Assembly (NCBI RefSeq): GCF_020073745.1
Contig: NZ_JAIRAU010000001.1
Location: 558,001-622,000 of the forward strand
Source: Nannocystis pusilla
GTDB taxonomy: Bacteria; Myxococcota_A; Polyangia; Nannocystales; Nannocystaceae
Length of the DNA: 64,000 bases
Direction of reading: 5' to 3'
Shown here: positions 39,743 to 49,406 of the stretch, in pieces
Layout: every line of letters starts with the position of its first letter
How positions within the stretch are numbered: position 1 is the stretch's first letter
Translations under genes and position numbers: made by a program
Notes under the pieces: model-generated
What the model was told of the DNA's origin: nothing
The model's input: the letters and a program-made list of their open reading frames with translations, nothing else
The model's database searches: none

Positions 39743-41125
39743 ATGTTCGCCTCCGGACGTGCCGCGCTCTCAGTCGTCGTTCTCTCCGCCGTCCTCCCAG
39801 GCCCATTGGGTTGCGCCGACATCCCGGGCAAATGCATTACCGCCGTGTGCTGGGCCCCCGTCGATCCGAGTACCACGAACGATTCGACGACGGACACGAC
39901 CACCGAGACCAGCACCGACTCCTCGACCACCGGGGGCCTGTGTGGCAACGCGGTGGTCGACCCCGGCGAGACCTGCGACGACGGCGAGGACTGCGGCGCT
40001 GGCGTGTGCAACTCCGACGAGTACACCGCCGAGAAGCACTGCAACGCGGCCTGCACCGGCCTCTATCCCGGCTGGTGCGGGGACCAGTCGGTGCAAGCGC
40101 CGGAGGCATGCGACGAAGGCGAGGGCACCCAGACCTGCGACGCCGACTGTACGCCGGTCGAGTGCGGTGACGGCGTCCTCAACGCTGCGGCCGGTGAGAC
40201 CTGCGATGACGGCGACGACAACTCCGACGCCTACGACGACACTCCCGATCAACTCGCCTGCAACACCGCGTGCACGGGCCAAGCCCCCCACTGCGGCGAC
40301 GGAGTCTGCCAGGAGGCGAACGAGGACACCACCTGCGCCGACTGCACCTGCGGCGACGGCATCGTGAGCGCGCCTGAAACCTGCGACGAAGGCTCGGCCA
40401 CGTCGACCTGCGACGCGGACTGCACCGCGGTCGAGTGCGGCGACGGCCAACACAACCCCGCCGCCGGCGAATCGTGCGACGACGGCAACATGGTCGATAA
40501 CGACGAGTGCCGCAACAACTGCACCACGTGCGGCAACGGCATCCCGCAGCCGGGCGAAGAGTGCGACGACGGCAACGCGATCGATGACGACGCGTGCAGC
40601 AACGAGTGCATCAAGCCCCGCCTCGTCTTCGTAACGAGCGGAAAGTTCGACGGTGAGCTGGGCGGCCTCGCCGGCGCCGACATGAAGTGCGGCACGGCCG
40701 GCATGACCGCCAACCCGAACCTCCCCGCCGACGCCTGGCGCGCCTGGCTCAGCGACGACACCGGCTCCCCCTCCACGCGCTTCGACACCGCCTTCATCGG
40801 CTGGTACCAGCTCGTCGATGGCACTCCCGTCGCCAAGGGCTGGTCCGACCTCACCGACGGCACCCTCGCGGCTGCCATCAACCTCACCGAGAACGGGGCG
40901 GCGCCGGGGTCGCCCAAGAACACCTGGTCCAACACGACTGCCGCCGGCGCGACGGCGAGCGCCGAACACTGCGACAATTGGACAACGCCAGAGTTCGACC
41001 CGGAAGGCCGCATCGGCGACGCCACCGCGACGAACACCGACTGGGCGGACCTGAACGACGCGGACGACAACCCCGTCTCTTGCTTCGGAGCCCTCCACCT
41101 CTACTGCTTCCAAAACACTCCCTGA
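39743..41125 (+). CDS. Lipoprotein with about 7 DUF4215 repeats and DUF1554-like domain
   Basis: A 460-residue surface lipoprotein: signal peptide with a PLGC lipobox, a Thr-rich linker (TTDTTTETSTDSSTT), about seven Cys repeats of DUF4215 type (CDDGNMVDNDECRNNC, CDDGNAIDDDACSNEC), then the same C-terminal domain as in the gene at 27750 (VFVTSGKFDGELGGLAGADMKC, WRAWLSDDTGSPSTRF, WSDLTDGTL, LHLYCF). The paralogues differ mainly in repeat number. Role unknown; secreted or surface-exposed. Confidence 0.85.
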   Translation: MFASGRAALSVVVLSAVLPGPLGCADIPGKCITAVCWAPVDPSTTNDSTTDTTTETSTDSSTTGGLCGNAVVDPGETCDDGEDCGAGVCNSDEYTAEKHCNAACTGLYPGWCGDQSVQAPEACDEGEGTQTCDADCTPVECGDGVLNAAAGETCDDGDDNSDAYDDTPDQLACNTACTGQAPHCGDGVCQEANEDTTCADCTCGDGIVSAPETCDEGSATSTCDADCTAVECGDGQHNPAAGESCDDGNMVDNDECRNNCTTCGNGIPQPGEECDDGNAIDDDACSNECIKPRLVFVTSGKFDGELGGLAGADMKCGTAGMTANPNLPADAWRAWLSDDTGSPSTRFDTAFIGWYQLVDGTPVAKGWSDLTDGTLAAAINLTENGAAPGSPKNTWSNTTAAGATASAEHCDNWTTPEFDPEGRIGDATATNTDWADLNDADDNPVSCFGALHLYCFQNTP

Positions 41126-41136
41126 CGCCCAGGCCC

Positions 41137-41274
41137 ATGCGCGCCCAAGCTCCCGCACGCCTTCCTCCTCACGCGACTCTGGTCGTGCTGCTCAGCTTGT
41201 TTCCCGACTGTCATTCCGACAGCCCCGGCGCCGTAGCGCGCGACGCCGCAAGAATGCCCAGGGGTTCTGGATGA
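41137..41274 (+). CDS. Possible short lipoprotein or remnant
   Basis: A 45-codon frame with a hydrophobic stretch and lipobox-like SLFPDC, ending in a short Arg/Ala-rich tail. It lies between two lipoprotein/membrane genes. It could be a real micro-lipoprotein or a truncated relic. Confidence 0.3.
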   Translation: MRAQAPARLPPHATLVVLLSLFPDCHSDSPGAVARDAARMPRGSG

Positions 41275-41356
41275 ATACCGCATCCGAACAGCCCACGATG
41301 CACCCCGACGATGATGCTGCCCCGGCTCGCTGCCGCATGCGAGCAGGAGCCGTGAC

Positions 41357-42553
41357 GTGAGCACCGATCGTACCAGGCTCTACCTCGGATGGTCCGCCAT
41401 CAACCTCGTGTTCACGGGGCTGGGGCTCATCATCGCCCTATGGGTGATGGATCGGCGGACTGACCAGCACGAGCAATTCGTGCGGCTGTACGCGGAGCGA
41501 CGAAATGCTTGCACCCCCGCCGAGTTCACCGAAGAGCCGGCAACTCCAAAGCCCGTGCAGGCGCCGCGCCAGGATCCGGCGAAGTCAGGCTACCTCGGCG
41601 CCTCGGGCATGGACATCTCGCCGGCGATGCGCCTCAACCTCGAGGCGCTGCCCCCGGGCGAGGCCGGCAAGCTCCCGCTCGACACCCTGCGCCTCGGCTC
41701 GCCGCAGGTCCTGCCGCCGCGGACGATCCACGTCGTCAACCTGTGGGCGACCTGGTGCGATCCATGCCTCGCCGAGCTGCCCGAATTCAAGGCGATGTTC
41801 ACTCGCCACCGCGAGTGGGACGACGTCCGCTTCGTGCCGATCCAGATCAAGGACCACACCGATCCGCTGCGGTCCTATCATGATTATGCCGGCGTCATGC
41901 CGCCCGCGCCGATCCGCCTCGCCGATCGCACGATGAGCGACGCTCTCGCCTCCACCCTCGCCGTCGGCGACAACGGCGGCCTTTACCGCGGCAACCTGCC
42001 GGTCACGCTGGTGCTCGACTGCAACCGCCGGGTCCGCTGGGCCAAGTTCGAACAGCTCGGCGAGGCCGACTTTGCCGCCCTCGAACCCATCATCGACCAG
42101 CTCCGCGCCGAGCTCGCGGACACCCGCCCTGGCGCCTGGTGCACGCGGGAATGGCCCGGCAACGGGCGCTGCGAGGCGATCGAGCGTACCGCCGCGCATC
42201 ACAGCTTCGAGGACTGCGGGCCGCTGCGCCGTCGCAGCAGCGACCTCCCCGGCACCGGAGAAGTCGTCGAGCCCGAGCCCGCCGTGCCCGTCGCCGTCAC
42301 ATCGCCCGAGATCCTGCCGACCACGTGCCCGCCGAAGACCCAGCTCCGCAATGGCAAGTGCTCCCGGCTGCAGAAGCTCCCCGAACTGCAGGTGTCCGCG
42401 CCAGCGTCCTCATCCACGTGCGGCAACAACGTCTGCGACCCCCACGAGAGCCGGACCACTTGTTGCCAAGACTGCCCGTGCGCCGACCGTTTCGTATGCA
42501 AGAGCCTGCGCCCCAGGGAGCCGCCTCGCTGCCGCGCGGCCCTGCAGCCCTGA
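41357..42553 (+). CDS. Membrane-anchored thioredoxin-like (TlpA/ResA-type) protein with Cys-rich tail
   Basis: A 398-residue protein. One N-terminal membrane helix (LYLGWSAINLVFTGLGLIIALWV) anchors a thioredoxin-fold domain with active site WATWCDPC near residue 137 in the expected strand (IHVVNLWATWCDPCLAELPEF). The domain faces the periplasm. After it there is a Pro-rich linker and an additional Cys-rich segment (CGNNVCDPHESRTTCCQDCPC), not usual for TlpA proteins. It starts with GTG. A role in disulfide reduction or isomerisation of the many Cys-rich lipoproteins encoded nearby is an attractive inference. Confidence 0.82.
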   Translation: MSTDRTRLYLGWSAINLVFTGLGLIIALWVMDRRTDQHEQFVRLYAERRNACTPAEFTEEPATPKPVQAPRQDPAKSGYLGASGMDISPAMRLNLEALPPGEAGKLPLDTLRLGSPQVLPPRTIHVVNLWATWCDPCLAELPEFKAMFTRHREWDDVRFVPIQIKDHTDPLRSYHDYAGVMPPAPIRLADRTMSDALASTLAVGDNGGLYRGNLPVTLVLDCNRRVRWAKFEQLGEADFAALEPIIDQLRAELADTRPGAWCTREWPGNGRCEAIERTAAHHSFEDCGPLRRRSSDLPGTGEVVEPEPAVPVAVTSPEILPTTCPPKTQLRNGKCSRLQKLPELQVSAPASSSTCGNNVCDPHESRTTCCQDCPCADRFVCKSLRPREPPRCRAALQP

Positions 42554-42618
42554 GCATGGTTGCGGCGCCGCAGTCACGACCGTTCGCGCGTGCCGCTCGG
42601 CACCAGCCGCTCGGCGAC

Positions 42619-43893
42619 TCAAAACCTGCCCGAGAGCACGATGCCGGTGTGACCCGGGCCGGCGCTGGGATCGACGCGAATTGTTCGGGCTCCACCCGGG
42701 CTGAGGTGCTTGCGCTGGACGATCAGCCCTGTCACCGCGCCCGCGAGTAGACCGACGCCGAGCCCGCGCAAGGTCGCCCCGAGGGCCGGCAGCGCCGAGT
42801 GACGGTGCTCTCTCCAGTGTTCGGGCCAGCCCGCGAGCGCGGCCTCCGGATTCGTGTTGTCACGACTGAACGGGATCGGGCTCCGGACCGCCAACACCTC
42901 GCCCAGGATGACGCCCACGCCGCCGACCGCCGCGAGGGCGCTCCATGCGATCATGCGCTGGCGCGCATCGTTCGCGCGCCACACGAGCGCGCTCGCGGCC
43001 AGCCCGGCGCCCGCGCCGAGCAGCGTCGAGCCGACGTTGCGTATCACGAACGCGTTGGCAAATCGGCGCCGGCAGTCGGCGAGCGTAGGATCGTCGCACG
43101 TCTTGATCCGCTGGCCGTGGATCATCCCCACGCCGCCACCGATCAGCCCGAGCCCGACCGCCGCCACCGCACCACCGCCAATGTAGAGCCCGCGCGCGGT
43201 GTCCTTCACGACCTTGGGCGGCACCATGCGCGCTTGCGGCGCTTCGGGTCGCACGACGGGAGCCAGCTCGGGTCGTAGCGAGATCGCCAGCGGCGCGGAG
43301 CCGACGGCGACCTGCTGCTCCACGGGCTGATAGCCGGGACCCTCCACCCGCACGACCCACGCGCCGGGGTCGAGCTCGAGCTTCAGCGGCTGCCGCGGGT
43401 TCGACAGCGGAAATGAGAGCTCGGGTCGCAAGTCCGCGGGGCTGTTGGAGATATGCCGCGCGACCACGCTGACTGTCTGCGGACCTTCGAGCGGCAACGT
43501 GACCGTCACGGTCACCGGCGTCACCTTGCGGGCCGCCTCCTCGAGCTGCTCCTCGCCCTGCTTGCGATCGTCGGGCCCGATGTCTGTACGTGCCAGGTAC
43601 TCGCGCACGTAGGCGACCGCATGTGCGAAATGACCGGCGGCATCGCGGCTCGCGGCGGCGTTGAACAGGAGCGAGGGCTCGTTGGGGTAATCGCGTCGGA
43701 GCGCCTCGAACTCGAGCGCAGCCTCGACGTAGCGGCCGCCCTCGAAGAAATCGGCCGCCTGCGTGGTCCGCTCGGCCCTGTCGCTGGATGCGGCCGGCCT
43801 GGTCGTCTCGGCTGGCGCGCCCGCGTTCGTCGCCGTGGGGCCCGCTGGCGCCACGAGCAGCAACATCATCATGGAGACGCAGAGAGACGACAT
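42619..43893 (-). CDS. TPR/PEGA-like protein with C-terminal membrane segments
   Basis: A 424-residue protein: signal-like N terminus, a TPR-like region (AADFFEGGRYVEAALEFEALRRDYPNEPSLLFNAA), a beta-sandwich segment of PEGA type (LKLELDPGAWVVRVEGPGYQPVEQQV) and three or four hydrophobic segments. This design is frequent in myxobacteria beside Ser/Thr kinases, and a kinase gene lies 205 bp upstream. The ATG at 43893 is chosen for its signal peptide. Exact role unknown. Confidence 0.75.
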   Translation of the reverse strand: MSSLCVSMMMLLLVAPAGPTATNAGAPAETTRPAASSDRAERTTQAADFFEGGRYVEAALEFEALRRDYPNEPSLLFNAAASRDAAGHFAHAVAYVREYLARTDIGPDDRKQGEEQLEEAARKVTPVTVTVTLPLEGPQTVSVVARHISNSPADLRPELSFPLSNPRQPLKLELDPGAWVVRVEGPGYQPVEQQVAVGSAPLAISLRPELAPVVRPEAPQARMVPPKVVKDTARGLYIGGGAVAAVGLGLIGGGVGMIHGQRIKTCDDPTLADCRRRFANAFVIRNVGSTLLGAGAGLAASALVWRANDARQRMIAWSALAAVGGVGVILGEVLAVRSPIPFSRDNTNPEAALAGWPEHWREHRHSALPALGATLRGLGVGLLAGAVTGLIVQRKHLSPGGARTIRVDPSAGPGHTGIVLSGRF

Positions 43894-44097
43894 GCTGGCT
43901 AGCGGGAACGTAGCCGAAAGGCCCGTCCGACGCCAGTCTGTTGAAGGGCTCGCGTCCTGCGCAAGAACAGTGTTCGGCGCGGGTATTAAGCCCCGCGTGG
44001 CGTCCGACGTCCGGGTGCAACACGATGTCCATCGGCACGGCCCCGCGCGGCCATGACGGCGCAAAAGTCCCTCGTGACCTTCAGACCGATCGCTGAT

Positions 44098-45527
44098 TTA
44101 GAGCTTGATCGTCTCGGCACGTTTCGGTGGGTGCGAAGCGAGCACGCCCTCGACGCAGCGCCCGAGCTCGCCCTCGGCAGGCTCACCGTCGATCTGCGCT
44201 TTCTCGCCAGGGACGATCGCTATCTCGATCGACATCGGTCCGGGCGGCTTGCACTTCGCCAGTGCGCGCCGGAGATTGAACACGCGCGCGGAGGCAGCCA
44301 CCTCACGGCGAGAGGCAACGTGCGGCTCGTCGGCGTGCATCTCCACCAACACCTGCGCATCGGACTTCCACTCCGGCGGCGGCGTGGTCGGAGTCGCGGT
44401 TGAAGGCGTGGGCTCCGGTCGTATCGCAGGCTCCGGGTCTACAGGCGTGGCGACAGGCGGTTCGGGACAGGCAGCCACCACCGGCGATGCCACGAGCGCC
44501 TTCGGGTCGGGACAGGCGGGCGAGGTCGGCTCGGGTTGGACCGCGAGCCAGACCGGGATGGCCAACAGCGGCGCGAACATCTTGATGCGTCGCGCGCGTC
44601 GGCGTTGGCCGTGGAGGTCCGAGAGCATCTTGTGGATCGCGTCATTCGATGGAGCTCGGATATCCTCGAGCACCTTGCGGATCACGTCGGCCATCGACGC
44701 GGCGCTGTGGTGACGCCGCATGCGGATCTCGACCGCGCCGAGCAGCACGGCGCGCAGCGTCGGCGGAAGATCGAGCCGTTGTGCGACGGCAACCGGGTCC
44801 GAGTCGCGCGGATCGGGGAGCGCCTCGCCGGTGAGCATCGTGTACCACAGCGCACCCACCGAGTAGATGTCGGCCCGGAAGTCTCCTGGGCTGCCGCGCA
44901 GGCGTTCCGGGGTGATGAAGTACGGGGTCCCGAAGATCATCGTCGGCACCGATTCGGGCGGTACGCCGAGCTTCAGGCCCTCGGCCTCGGACATGCCCTC
45001 GACCACGCGGGCATAGCCGAGGTCGGAGAGGCGGGCGCGTTCGCACCCGCCGATGGACTCGAGGATGCAGTTGTTGGGCGAGATGTCGCGGTGGGCGACC
45101 GCTCGTTCATGGAGCGCCGTGAGCCCCGCGAGCACATCGCAGACGATCGAGGCGCTTCGCTCCCACGAGATCGGCCCGTCCTTGAGCACGTCCGCCAGCG
45201 TCTTGCCCTCGACGAGCTCCATGGCGATGAAGTGGCGCCCGCCCAGCCACCCGGCGTCGTAGGCCGGGATCAGGTTCGGATGCCGGATCTGCGCGGCGAG
45301 CAGTCCCTCCTGCTTGAAGCGCTGGACCTCGACTGCGTCGTCGTCGTGGTCGGGGTGGAGCACCTTGAGTGCGAAGATCGCCCCGTGTTCTTGCACGTCG
45401 CCGCGTAGATCGAGGCGGCGGCGCCGTAGCCGATCCGGTAGTCGAGGTGGTATCGGCTTCCGAGAGTCTCGCCGGTGAAATCGTGGGCGATGCGCGGTCG
45501 GAAGCCCTGATCCGGTTCCGTGAACAT
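44098..45527 (-). CDS. Ser/Thr protein kinase with apparent one-base deletion
   Basis: A kinase of about 475 residues starting at ATG 45527. The glycine loop (YRIGYGAAASIYAA) is in one frame; from FALKVL onwards everything is in another. Adding one base at 45400-45401 gives a glycine loop to VAIK-lysine spacing typical of kinases. The catalytic loop is HRDISPNN (Ser in place of the usual Lys), and DFG is DLG. A membrane helix (MFAPLLAIPVWLAV) follows the kinase domain, then a Pro-rich linker and a C-terminal domain ending near a Cys pair. It starts 2 bp after the stop of the upstream gene. It may be a sequencing error or a real pseudogene. Confidence 0.75.
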
Positions 45528-45529
45528 GC

Positions 45530-46438
45530 TCAGAACTCCATCGTGAGGCGGAGCCCCGCCAGGCCAGGATGCACCGCGAAGCGGCGATCGGTGCGCCGTT
45601 GATGCGCGTCGATCCCCAGCAGCGTAACGCCGGAGATGAACAGAGCGAGCGCAGGGACACCGAGGCCGAGCGCCAGGTCGTTGGCGCGTTCTCCCTGGCG
45701 TGTGAGGTCATGGAAGCGCTGCGCTTCCGCGTGAGAGATCATGGTGCCGGCGGGGTACGTGGCATTCAGGCTGTCCACCTGCACGTCCATCGCGGCTCCC
45801 TTCACGAGCATGGCGAGCATCCCACCGCCGAGGGCCAGCCCGACGCCGAGCGTGGTCCATCCGGCGATACGGAGCAGGCGGCGCTCGCCGCTCCGGATCG
45901 CCGGACGGTCGGTCGTCGAGGTCTTCGCGGGACGCGCGGGCTGGACGACCACCACCGCCGGCGCTTGAGCGGGTGAGGCCGCAGGCTCGGTTTTAGGCTT
46001 GCCGTCCGGACGACCGACAGCGACCAAATCGTCCGCGGATCCCTCCGTGCACATGCCGGCGATCCGCGGCTCGATCTCTCGCAGGGCGTCGGCGACACCG
46101 GCGCGATCTCCTGGACGATCGTCGGGCGGGAGAGTGGCGAGCTGCGCCTCGAACGTTCGCAGAAGCGTGGCGGCGCTGCAGAGCGGTGCGACGTCGTTGC
46201 TGGCCTTGTGCGCCTTCTTGTAGAGGCGGACGGCGGAGAACGCGAGCAGAGAGCGCTGATCGAACGAAGCCGGTCCTTCGGGCACGGCCTCGAACGCCCG
46301 GCGGCAAGCGTCGCCCGCCTCGGCGTGCTCCCCCGCGGCCTTGCGCCGCTGGCACTCGGCCGCGTGTACCTGCCACGGCTCGGCGGGCGCCGGGGCCGTG
46401 GCCAGCAGCACCGTCAGGAACACGGGAAGAAGCATCAT
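45530..46438 (-). CDS. Hypothetical membrane protein co-transcribed with the kinase
   Basis: A 302-residue protein with a signal peptide, a Cys-containing helical N-terminal region (HAAECQRRKAAGEHAEAGDACRRAF, TPR-like), an Ala/Pro-rich linker, and two hydrophobic segments in the C-terminal half (GWTTLGVGLALGGGMLAMLV, LALGLGVPALALFISGVTLLG). It resembles the gene at 42619 in layout. Its stop is 2 bp before the kinase start, so it probably supports or is regulated by that kinase (inference). Confidence 0.75.
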   Translation of the reverse strand: MMLLPVFLTVLLATAPAPAEPWQVHAAECQRRKAAGEHAEAGDACRRAFEAVPEGPASFDQRSLLAFSAVRLYKKAHKASNDVAPLCSAATLLRTFEAQLATLPPDDRPGDRAGVADALREIEPRIAGMCTEGSADDLVAVGRPDGKPKTEPAASPAQAPAVVVVQPARPAKTSTTDRPAIRSGERRLLRIAGWTTLGVGLALGGGMLAMLVKGAAMDVQVDSLNATYPAGTMISHAEAQRFHDLTRQGERANDLALGLGVPALALFISGVTLLGIDAHQRRTDRRFAVHPGLAGLRLTMEF

Positions 46439-46566
46439 GACCGCGGATGGTACCGGATCTCCGCCAGGCAACACGCCACGTTTGCGCTTTCAGTGGGCAA
46501 TTATATCACATGCGGTTGCCCGCCCCCGGCTGACACGGGGGGCGAACTTGCGCTACTGTGGAAGGC

Positions 46567-48273
46567 ATGATCCGGACCGTGCGCCGCCCCCTGCTCGTGA
46601 TCCATGCTGCCGCGTTGCTGACCCCCGGGTGCTTCGACGGGGCGGATCTGGCGGCTTGCGGCATCTCCATGACCTACTGCGAGGCGGACGCCGGGAGCAC
46701 CGGAGAAGGAGCGGATGGCACGTCCGGCAGCAGCTCGGGGCCCGGCATCATGACGTCCGACGCGTTCACCGGGAGCGGCAGCGGGGACACGGACACCTCG
46801 GGCGGCACCTCGCCGTCGACGGGCGAGCCGAGCGATCCCCCGCCGTGGATCGAAGATCTCGCGTGCGATCCGCCGGAGGCGTTCGAGGTCGGGCCGACCG
46901 TCGTCACTTACAAGACGAGCGCCGACGCGGTCGAGGCGGATCTCCTGGACGACGGCGTGGTGATCGCCACCGGCCCCGCAGGAGCGCCCTTCGTCTTCCC
47001 GGTCACGAGCGGCCCGACGAACAACCCCGGCAGCAACCTGTCGGTGGTCGTGCGTGATGCGGCCGGCCAGACCGCGGAGGCGTCCATCTACCAACCGAGC
47101 CTGATCAAGGACCCGGGCAGCACGGTCTGGACCACTCTCGAGCCGAACGACGGCCAGTTCAGCAGCGGCGGGGCGGTCGCGCTGGACGGCAACAACGCGA
47201 TCGGCGCCGGCGTCCGCTGGGAGAACAATCAGATCCTGGCGACCCTGCGCCGCTACGACAAGTCGGGCACGTGGATCGCCACGAGCGACGGGTGGACTCA
47301 GCAGCACACCGACTGGACCCAGCGCGCGGAGCTGAAGACCGGGAACCTCGGCCTGAACGCGCTCGCGGTGGACGCCGAGGGCAACATCGTCGCGGTCGGC
47401 ACGGCGCAGGTCGACGGCGAACCGCGGATGTACGTCGCGCGCTTCGGATCCGGCGGCGGGCTGATCTGGGAGGTGCTCGGACCGATCGGGACGGAGGCGC
47501 GCGGCACAGGCATCACGAAGGACGGCTCGATCTACGTCGCAGGGGCGGTGCGGGTGGCGAAGGGGCCCGACGTCTGGGACATGGCGATGTGGGTCTACAG
47601 CCCCGACAAGCAGGCGTTCGGGCCCGACATCTTCAAGGACCCTACGGACGATCCTCCCTACAAGCGCAGCGAGCGCGGCCACGCGGTCGCGGTGCTACCG
47701 AGCGGCCGCGTCGCGGTCGCGGGCACACGCGAGGTGGTGGATCCCGTGATCCAGGAGCAACGGCTCCGCGGAGTGGTGCTGACCTACGAGGGCAAGGGTA
47801 AGCGCGTCGGCGAGTGGACGTCGCCGGCCGACAAGATGGACAACGACACGATCTTCGCCTCCGCGCCTTCTGAGACGGGCCTCGTGGTCTGCGGCTACGC
47901 GCAGAACAAGCCCGAGAACCCGGCCAACAAGCCGCAGATCCTGATCCGCTGGCTCAGTGAGGACCTCGAGGAAGAGAAGGCCCCGCGGCTCGAGCTCACG
48001 CCCGGCGCAGCGACCTGCTACGGGATCGGCACCAACATGGAAGGCGCGACGATCGTCGGTGCCACGGTCAACGAGAACCAGGGTGGCGACAACATCTGGA
48101 TCTTCGCGGTCGAGGACGCCGCCTCGCCCCGCGTCGAGTACCTGAAGCGCAACGGCCAGTCGAACGGCCAGGACCGCGTGCTCGGGCTCGCGTGCGGGTA
48201 CATGTGTGCGTGGACCGGCTCGGAGGAGGTCGACGGCGCCATGCAGTGGATCACGGGGATGATCCGCGGGTGA
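46567..48273 (+). CDS. Secreted lipoprotein with propeller-like repeats
   Basis: A 568-residue lipoprotein (lipobox TPGC), a Ser/Gly/Thr-rich linker, an Ig-like strand segment, then repeated blades of the form LAVDAEGNIVAVGT, ITKDGSIYVAGA, AVLPSGRVAVAGT that suggest a beta-propeller. The ATG at 46567 sits 9 nt after an upstream GTG with GGAAGG nearby and is preferred. It shares general design with the gene at 25703 but lacks the DUF4215 motif. Function unknown. Confidence 0.8.
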   Translation: MIRTVRRPLLVIHAAALLTPGCFDGADLAACGISMTYCEADAGSTGEGADGTSGSSSGPGIMTSDAFTGSGSGDTDTSGGTSPSTGEPSDPPPWIEDLACDPPEAFEVGPTVVTYKTSADAVEADLLDDGVVIATGPAGAPFVFPVTSGPTNNPGSNLSVVVRDAAGQTAEASIYQPSLIKDPGSTVWTTLEPNDGQFSSGGAVALDGNNAIGAGVRWENNQILATLRRYDKSGTWIATSDGWTQQHTDWTQRAELKTGNLGLNALAVDAEGNIVAVGTAQVDGEPRMYVARFGSGGGLIWEVLGPIGTEARGTGITKDGSIYVAGAVRVAKGPDVWDMAMWVYSPDKQAFGPDIFKDPTDDPPYKRSERGHAVAVLPSGRVAVAGTREVVDPVIQEQRLRGVVLTYEGKGKRVGEWTSPADKMDNDTIFASAPSETGLVVCGYAQNKPENPANKPQILIRWLSEDLEEEKAPRLELTPGAATCYGIGTNMEGATIVGATVNENQGGDNIWIFAVEDAASPRVEYLKRNGQSNGQDRVLGLACGYMCAWTGSEEVDGAMQWITGMIRG

Positions 48274-48278
48274 TTCTC

Positions 48279-49406
48279 TCACTGTGGCGGGATGAAGATC
48301 GAGCACAGCTCGAGGATTGTCCCCGCCATGTCCTTCATGAATGGGACGTAGCTCTGCTCGCACATGCTGCCGAAGTGCCCGTGCTCCGCCGCGTCGGCGA
48401 GCAGGCGGAGTGAGCTCGTCAAGTCGGGGCCCTCGCACTTCGGGTTCGGCACGTCGAGATCGTGGGACAGCGCGAGGATGACGACGGCGTCCTCGTTGCC
48501 CTGCTTGGCCTCGACGACGGCCTCATACCAGTCCGCCGGAGTGCCTGGCGTGTTGTTGTCGTAGTCGCCGGAGACGAGCACGATCGCCAGGAGCGCGTCG
48601 GGCCGAAGGAAGCCTTTGTTGCAGCCCCACTTGCTCAGGATCTCCGGCTCGAGCGCGCGCATCATCATGCGCGCGGCAGCGGGCGTCTTCGGTCCCGCGC
48701 CCAGCTTGGAGATGCAGTCGAACGTGCCCTCGAGATCCGGGTCGTCCTTGGTGATGAAGCGCGGGCCATCGGCGGGCAGGCAACGCTTGTTCGATGCCTC
48801 GAAGTTGCCCATGACTGTGACGCCTGCGCCCTGGACCGCGGTGCATTCCTCGAAGATCTCGTCGCACGGGTAGTCCGGCGGTCCATCCCACTGCGAGCAA
48901 CCCGGGCCGTCGCACATGACCTGGGAGCACGAGTAGCAGATGTCACAGAAATCCAAGGTCGTGTCCCCACCGGCGTCCACGACCATCACGTGGTAGTCGA
49001 AGTCGGCGAAGTCGGCCTCGAGGATCTTGACGAACTCCGGGAACGCCTCCTGGAGCTGGACCTGCTTGTAGGCCATCTCCTCGTTCGACGAGATCACGAA
49101 CAAGAGGTCGATCTTGCCCTTGCAGCCGGGCGTAGTCGGGAAGTCCGGGACCGACCCGACGTCGGAGACGCCGCTCATGCTCGTGCTGCTCGAGCCTGCC
49201 GTGCTGTCCTCACCGCCGGATCCGGAGCCCGTGCTCGTGCTGGTGCTCGTGCTGCTGGTGCCGCCGGAGCTGTCGACGCCGCTCGTGCTGAGCGACGGCA
49301 TCGTCGTGCTTGGCGTGGTCGTGAAGCCGGTCGTCGCCGTCGAGTCGCCGCACCCAATCGCCACGCTAGCGACGGCGAGTGGCGCGAGCAGACTTGGGCG
49401 CGGCAT
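48279..49406 (-). CDS. VWA-like secreted lipoprotein
   Basis: A 375-residue lipoprotein (AIGC lipobox; Ser/Thr-rich linker). After the linker comes a von Willebrand A-like start (KIDLLFVISSNEEM) in place of the usual DxSxS; the metal site therefore looks lost. Further on are DYHVMVVDAGGD, a cluster of cysteines (CDICYSCSQVMC) and LLAIVLVSGDYDNNTPG as in the fifth VWA strand. This resembles a family of myxobacterial surface proteins. The ATG at 49406 overlaps the HTH gene at 49366 by 41 bp, an unusual overlap for unrelated genes. Confidence 0.75.
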   Translation of the reverse strand: MPRPSLLAPLAVASVAIGCGDSTATTGFTTTPSTTMPSLSTSGVDSSGGTSSTSTSTSTGSGSGGEDSTAGSSSTSMSGVSDVGSVPDFPTTPGCKGKIDLLFVISSNEEMAYKQVQLQEAFPEFVKILEADFADFDYHVMVVDAGGDTTLDFCDICYSCSQVMCDGPGCSQWDGPPDYPCDEIFEECTAVQGAGVTVMGNFEASNKRCLPADGPRFITKDDPDLEGTFDCISKLGAGPKTPAAARMMMRALEPEILSKWGCNKGFLRPDALLAIVLVSGDYDNNTPGTPADWYEAVVEAKQGNEDAVVILALSHDLDVPNPKCEGPDLTSSLRLLADAAEHGHFGSMCEQSYVPFMKDMAGTILELCSIFIPPQ

